Positions 22,048 to 24,388 of a DNA stretch of 24,388 nucleotides are shown in pieces. Every line of letters starts with the position of its first letter. Position 1 is the stretch's first letter. The stretch comes from Spartobacteria bacterium UBA5019. GTDB taxonomy: Bacteria; Verrucomicrobiota; Verrucomicrobiia; Chthoniobacterales; Terrimicrobiaceae. Made by a program: the position numbers and the translations under genes. The notes under the pieces are model-generated. The model had not been told where the DNA came from. It made no database searches and saw nothing but the letters and a program-made list of their open reading frames with translations. Location of the stretch: the NCBI GenBank assembly GCA_002396485.1, contig DGXZ01000029.1, forward strand, positions 1-24,388, given 5' to 3'.

Positions 22048-23766
22048 TCACTCCCGACGCGACCAGCGATCCCGATCTGCGAAGAGGATGCATTCTCCGT
22101 CGATCGGCAGAGGCGTGAAGACCGGCAACGAAAAGCCCTGCACATTTGGCGGGCGGGTGATCATGAAAACCCAGTCGGTGTAGGTTCCTTTGTAGATGTC
22201 GCTGAAAAGCGGGCGGTTTCCAGTGATGGGCGTAAGGTAGAGACCGGAGATCGGCGCGCCCAGAACACGAAAATCGCTGATGCGGTTGAAGTCCTTGATG
22301 GTCTTCGGAAGTAGAAGGGATTTGCGCTGGGCATACCATGCGGTAGCCCAGGGCATATCCGTCGCGATGGCTTCATCCTTGCCATACCATTCGCCCAGGA
22401 CTGCGATGAAGGGTGGCACATAGGGCGGCCACTGGATGGCCATGTTTTTTCCCGCAAAGAGCGTGGCCAGCATTGGCAGGGAGCAGAGAAAAACCACGCA
22501 CCCCAGAAAAGCAATGCGCATCAAGGGAATCGCCAATTCAAGCCGGTTCCAGAGGACGACCAGAAATGCCAGGCCGTAAAAGACAAAAAGCGGGATGAAC
22601 AAAACATGGAATTGGTTCGAGGAAACAACCCCCTCGACGCCGCAGAGGCCCATTGCGACAAAGGCTCCAAGCCACATCAGAACCACAGCCAGGCGGAAGG
22701 CGGAGGTTGCCGGGGATTTGAAGCGGTGGAGAAGGGAAATGAAAAACGCAACCGCCACGATGTTCATTCCGAGAAACGGGAAGATTTTTTCCGACTGGGC
22801 GAAGACGGCATTTTTGAGTCGGTTGAAGGGGTGGATTCCCGAAAGTGGAGGGGCCTCGCTGATTGATCGCAGATAACCGCTCTCGGCGGTGTTTACGGGA
22901 GCAACCAGTTCGTAGCCTGCAAGACCCAGTGGATTGCCGCACACGGCGTAGTTACGGACCGCCCACGGCAGCGTCACGATCAAAAGCGCAGCCAGCGCCA
23001 CCAAACCTGCAATGCCACGCGGATGAAAGTAAAACAGGGCGAAGACCAGCCAACCGAGGAAAATCCAGAATGTCGCCCCATGCGCCAGAACCATGAGCCC
23101 GAAAACCGCGCCGGCAGCGAAAAGGAGCAGAAGCGATGGCACAAACTCGCTGCGTTTTTCCATGGCCTTCAGGGTGAGCCAAGCGGCACCGGAGAGGAGG
23201 AGCAGCAGAAGCATTTGAGGCAGCCCAGACAAGGAAAACTGCCACATCAAATCACTGAGAAGGATGATGGCGCATCCCAAAAGGGCGATCAACTTGTCAA
23301 AGAGACGACAGGCCACATGATACCAAATCCAGACAGAGAGGAAGAAAAGCAGAATGGAGGTACCAGCGATGACCCGGTCTCCGACATAGACCAGGTCGGT
23401 GGGAGTGAGCTTCCAAGAGGACTCCACCAATTTGAGAGGAATGGAATTGATGAGCGGATTAAGGGGTGACTGGAAAAAATCAGGGAACTCGTCCTTCGGA
23501 ATTTGTTTCCCTGCCGTCTCAAGCTGCCAGATCGCAAGCGGGCGGATGTACTGCGTGGAAAATCCATTTCCCATGGCCAGTTGACGGGCGATTTGAGCCT
23601 GATCCATCGCCGTAGCGCTGGAGAGGCCGCGAAACTGAACGAAGAGATAAAGAAGGGTGAGGGTTAAAACGAGGGCGCCGAACATCGCCACCCGGATGAT
23701 GGGAACAAGTCCACCCTGATCGAGGGAATGAACCACGTCCTGAAGACTTTTTCCTGATTGTGCCAT
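22048..23766 (-). CDS. Multi-pass membrane protein, glycosyltransferase-like
   Basis: This 572-residue integral membrane protein has about ten hydrophobic segments (for example ALVLTLTLLYLFVQF near 30, LLFFLSVWIWYHVACRLF, LLLLFAAGAVFGLMVL). The first periplasmic loop carries DQAQIARQLAMGNGFS with D55, like the Asp of GT-C family lipid-sugar transferases (PMT/ArnT/GT39). The last 140 residues form a soluble domain. The GT-C assignment rests on topology and that loop only. It begins 4 bases after the sigma-54 activator and ends 1 base before rlmN. Confidence 0.65.
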   Translation of the reverse strand: MAQSGKSLQDVVHSLDQGGLVPIIRVAMFGALVLTLTLLYLFVQFRGLSSATAMDQAQIARQLAMGNGFSTQYIRPLAIWQLETAGKQIPKDEFPDFFQSPLNPLINSIPLKLVESSWKLTPTDLVYVGDRVIAGTSILLFFLSVWIWYHVACRLFDKLIALLGCAIILLSDLMWQFSLSGLPQMLLLLLLSGAAWLTLKAMEKRSEFVPSLLLLFAAGAVFGLMVLAHGATFWIFLGWLVFALFYFHPRGIAGLVALAALLIVTLPWAVRNYAVCGNPLGLAGYELVAPVNTAESGYLRSISEAPPLSGIHPFNRLKNAVFAQSEKIFPFLGMNIVAVAFFISLLHRFKSPATSAFRLAVVLMWLGAFVAMGLCGVEGVVSSNQFHVLFIPLFVFYGLAFLVVLWNRLELAIPLMRIAFLGCVVFLCSLPMLATLFAGKNMAIQWPPYVPPFIAVLGEWYGKDEAIATDMPWATAWYAQRKSLLLPKTIKDFNRISDFRVLGAPISGLYLTPITGNRPLFSDIYKGTYTDWVFMITRPPNVQGFSLPVFTPLPIDGECILFADRDRWSRRE

Positions 23767-23770
23767 TTTT

Positions 23771-24388
23771 TTAAGTGCTTGGTAAGCGTTTAAAGAGGTT
23801 TAGTTCTTTGAGGCGTCGGTGCAATGTGCGGCGACTGATGCCAAGTTTTTTGGCGGCTTCGCTGCGGTTTTCCCGGCAATCCTCAAGCGCACGGAGGATA
23901 AGTGAGGTCTCGGTGTCGCGCAAATTCAATCCGCTGGGAGTAGTGGGTGGGTGGCTTTGATCTGGGGCAGCTATTTTTGGCGATCGGAGGGTTGCCGGCA
24001 TGTCGCGCAGAGTGATTTGCGGTCCGGAGGCCATGACGACGCCATGTTCCACGGCTGTACGCAATTCACGAACATTCCCGGGCCAGTTATACTCCAGCAC
24101 CTTTTCCATCGCCTCAGGCGAGAGCTCGCGATGGGGCTTCCCATTTTCGAGTGCGGTTTCCCGCAAAAAGGCATGCACCAAAAGAGGGATGTCGACCTTG
24201 CGGTCACGGAGCGTTGGCATGGTGATGGGAACCACATGCAACCGAAAAAAGAGGTCATCGCGGAATTTCCCTTCGGCGACGAGTTTTGAGAGATCCTTGT
24301 TGGTTGCGGCAATGAGTCGGACGTCAGCGGCGAGGGTATCCCCTCCCCCCACGCGTTCGAAGGTTCTTTCGCCGAGGACACGAAGGAT
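23771..24388 (-). CDS. Sigma-54-dependent activator (partial)
   Basis: The 5' end lies outside the window; 205 residues are visible. They hold the end of an NtrC-type AAA+ domain: ILRVLGERTFERVGGGDT, RLIAATNKDLSKLV, KFRDDLFFRLHVVPITMPTLRDR, and the sensor-2 motif WPGNVREL. A Fis-type helix-turn-helix closes the protein (NRSEAAKKLGISRRTLHRRL). Such proteins drive open-complex formation by RNA polymerase with sigma-54. The N-terminal sensory domain cannot be seen, so it is unclear whether it is a response regulator. Confidence 0.92.
   Translation of the reverse strand: MLRVLGERTFERVGGGDTLAADVRLIAATNKDLSKLVAEGKFRDDLFFRLHVVPITMPTLRDRKVDIPLLVHAFLRETALENGKPHRELSPEAMEKVLEYNWPGNVRELRTAVEHGVVMASGPQITLRDMPATLRSPKIAAPDQSHPPTTPSGLNLRDTETSLILRALEDCRENRSEAAKKLGISRRTLHRRLKELNLFKRLPST

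Overview
The window looks like a chromosomal segment of a member of the Verrucomicrobiota. Two independent signs support this. First, there is a complete four-gene prepilin-like cassette (gene order B-C-A-D) of the kind catalogued as the 'Verru_Chthon cassette'. Second, the SOS operator has the form TGTTC-N4-GAACA, the motif reported for Verrucomicrobia LexA. The exact genus cannot be read from the sequence.

Layout. (1) 1-1821, plus strand: a hipB-type regulator followed by a HipA-like kinase split into a short HipS-like piece and a HipT-like kinase. (2) 1822-2224: a non-coding stretch with AACCACAGATT-type inverted repeats. (3) 2225-8715, minus strand: the cassette B, C, A, D, consisting of three type IV pilin-like N-termini and one very large surface or secreted protein. 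(4) 9094-10457, minus strand: a DUF4410-like lipoprotein and lexA. (5) 10539-10955, plus strand: yjbQ, divergent from lexA. (6) 11065-11238: the C-terminal remnant of a DDE transposase. (7) 11252-15280: the most striking gene, a single 1342-residue ORF joining a Y-family polymerase (DinB/Pol IV type, catalytic residues present) to a C-family DnaE-like replicase with intact polymerase aspartates and a degenerate PHP domain. (8) 15313-15967: a vapBC toxin-antitoxin pair with a perfect operator palindrome over its start codon and a terminator-like hairpin inside the toxin gene. (9) 16190-16476: an orphan ribbon-helix-helix protein with a strong intrinsic terminator. (10) 16674-24388, minus strand: housekeeping genes (rho; ffh-rpsP-khpA-small lipoprotein; and a sigma-54 activator, membrane glycosyltransferase-like protein, rlmN and acidic hypothetical protein in a tight row).

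How it fits together. lexA and the fusion polymerase carry nearly the same 18-bp operator at the same place, with its last base directly before the ATG. This ties the polymerase to the SOS response. The layout resembles a compact, fused version of the ImuB/DnaE2 mutasome found in other bacteria, with two differences: the Y-family half looks catalytically competent, and no imuA is present here. The polymerase sits between a transposase remnant and a vapBC module, next to other accessory genes, which suggests a locus where genes are gained and exchanged. From rho onward the window is ordinary core genome. All homology statements are from reading the protein sequences by eye; no database search was run.
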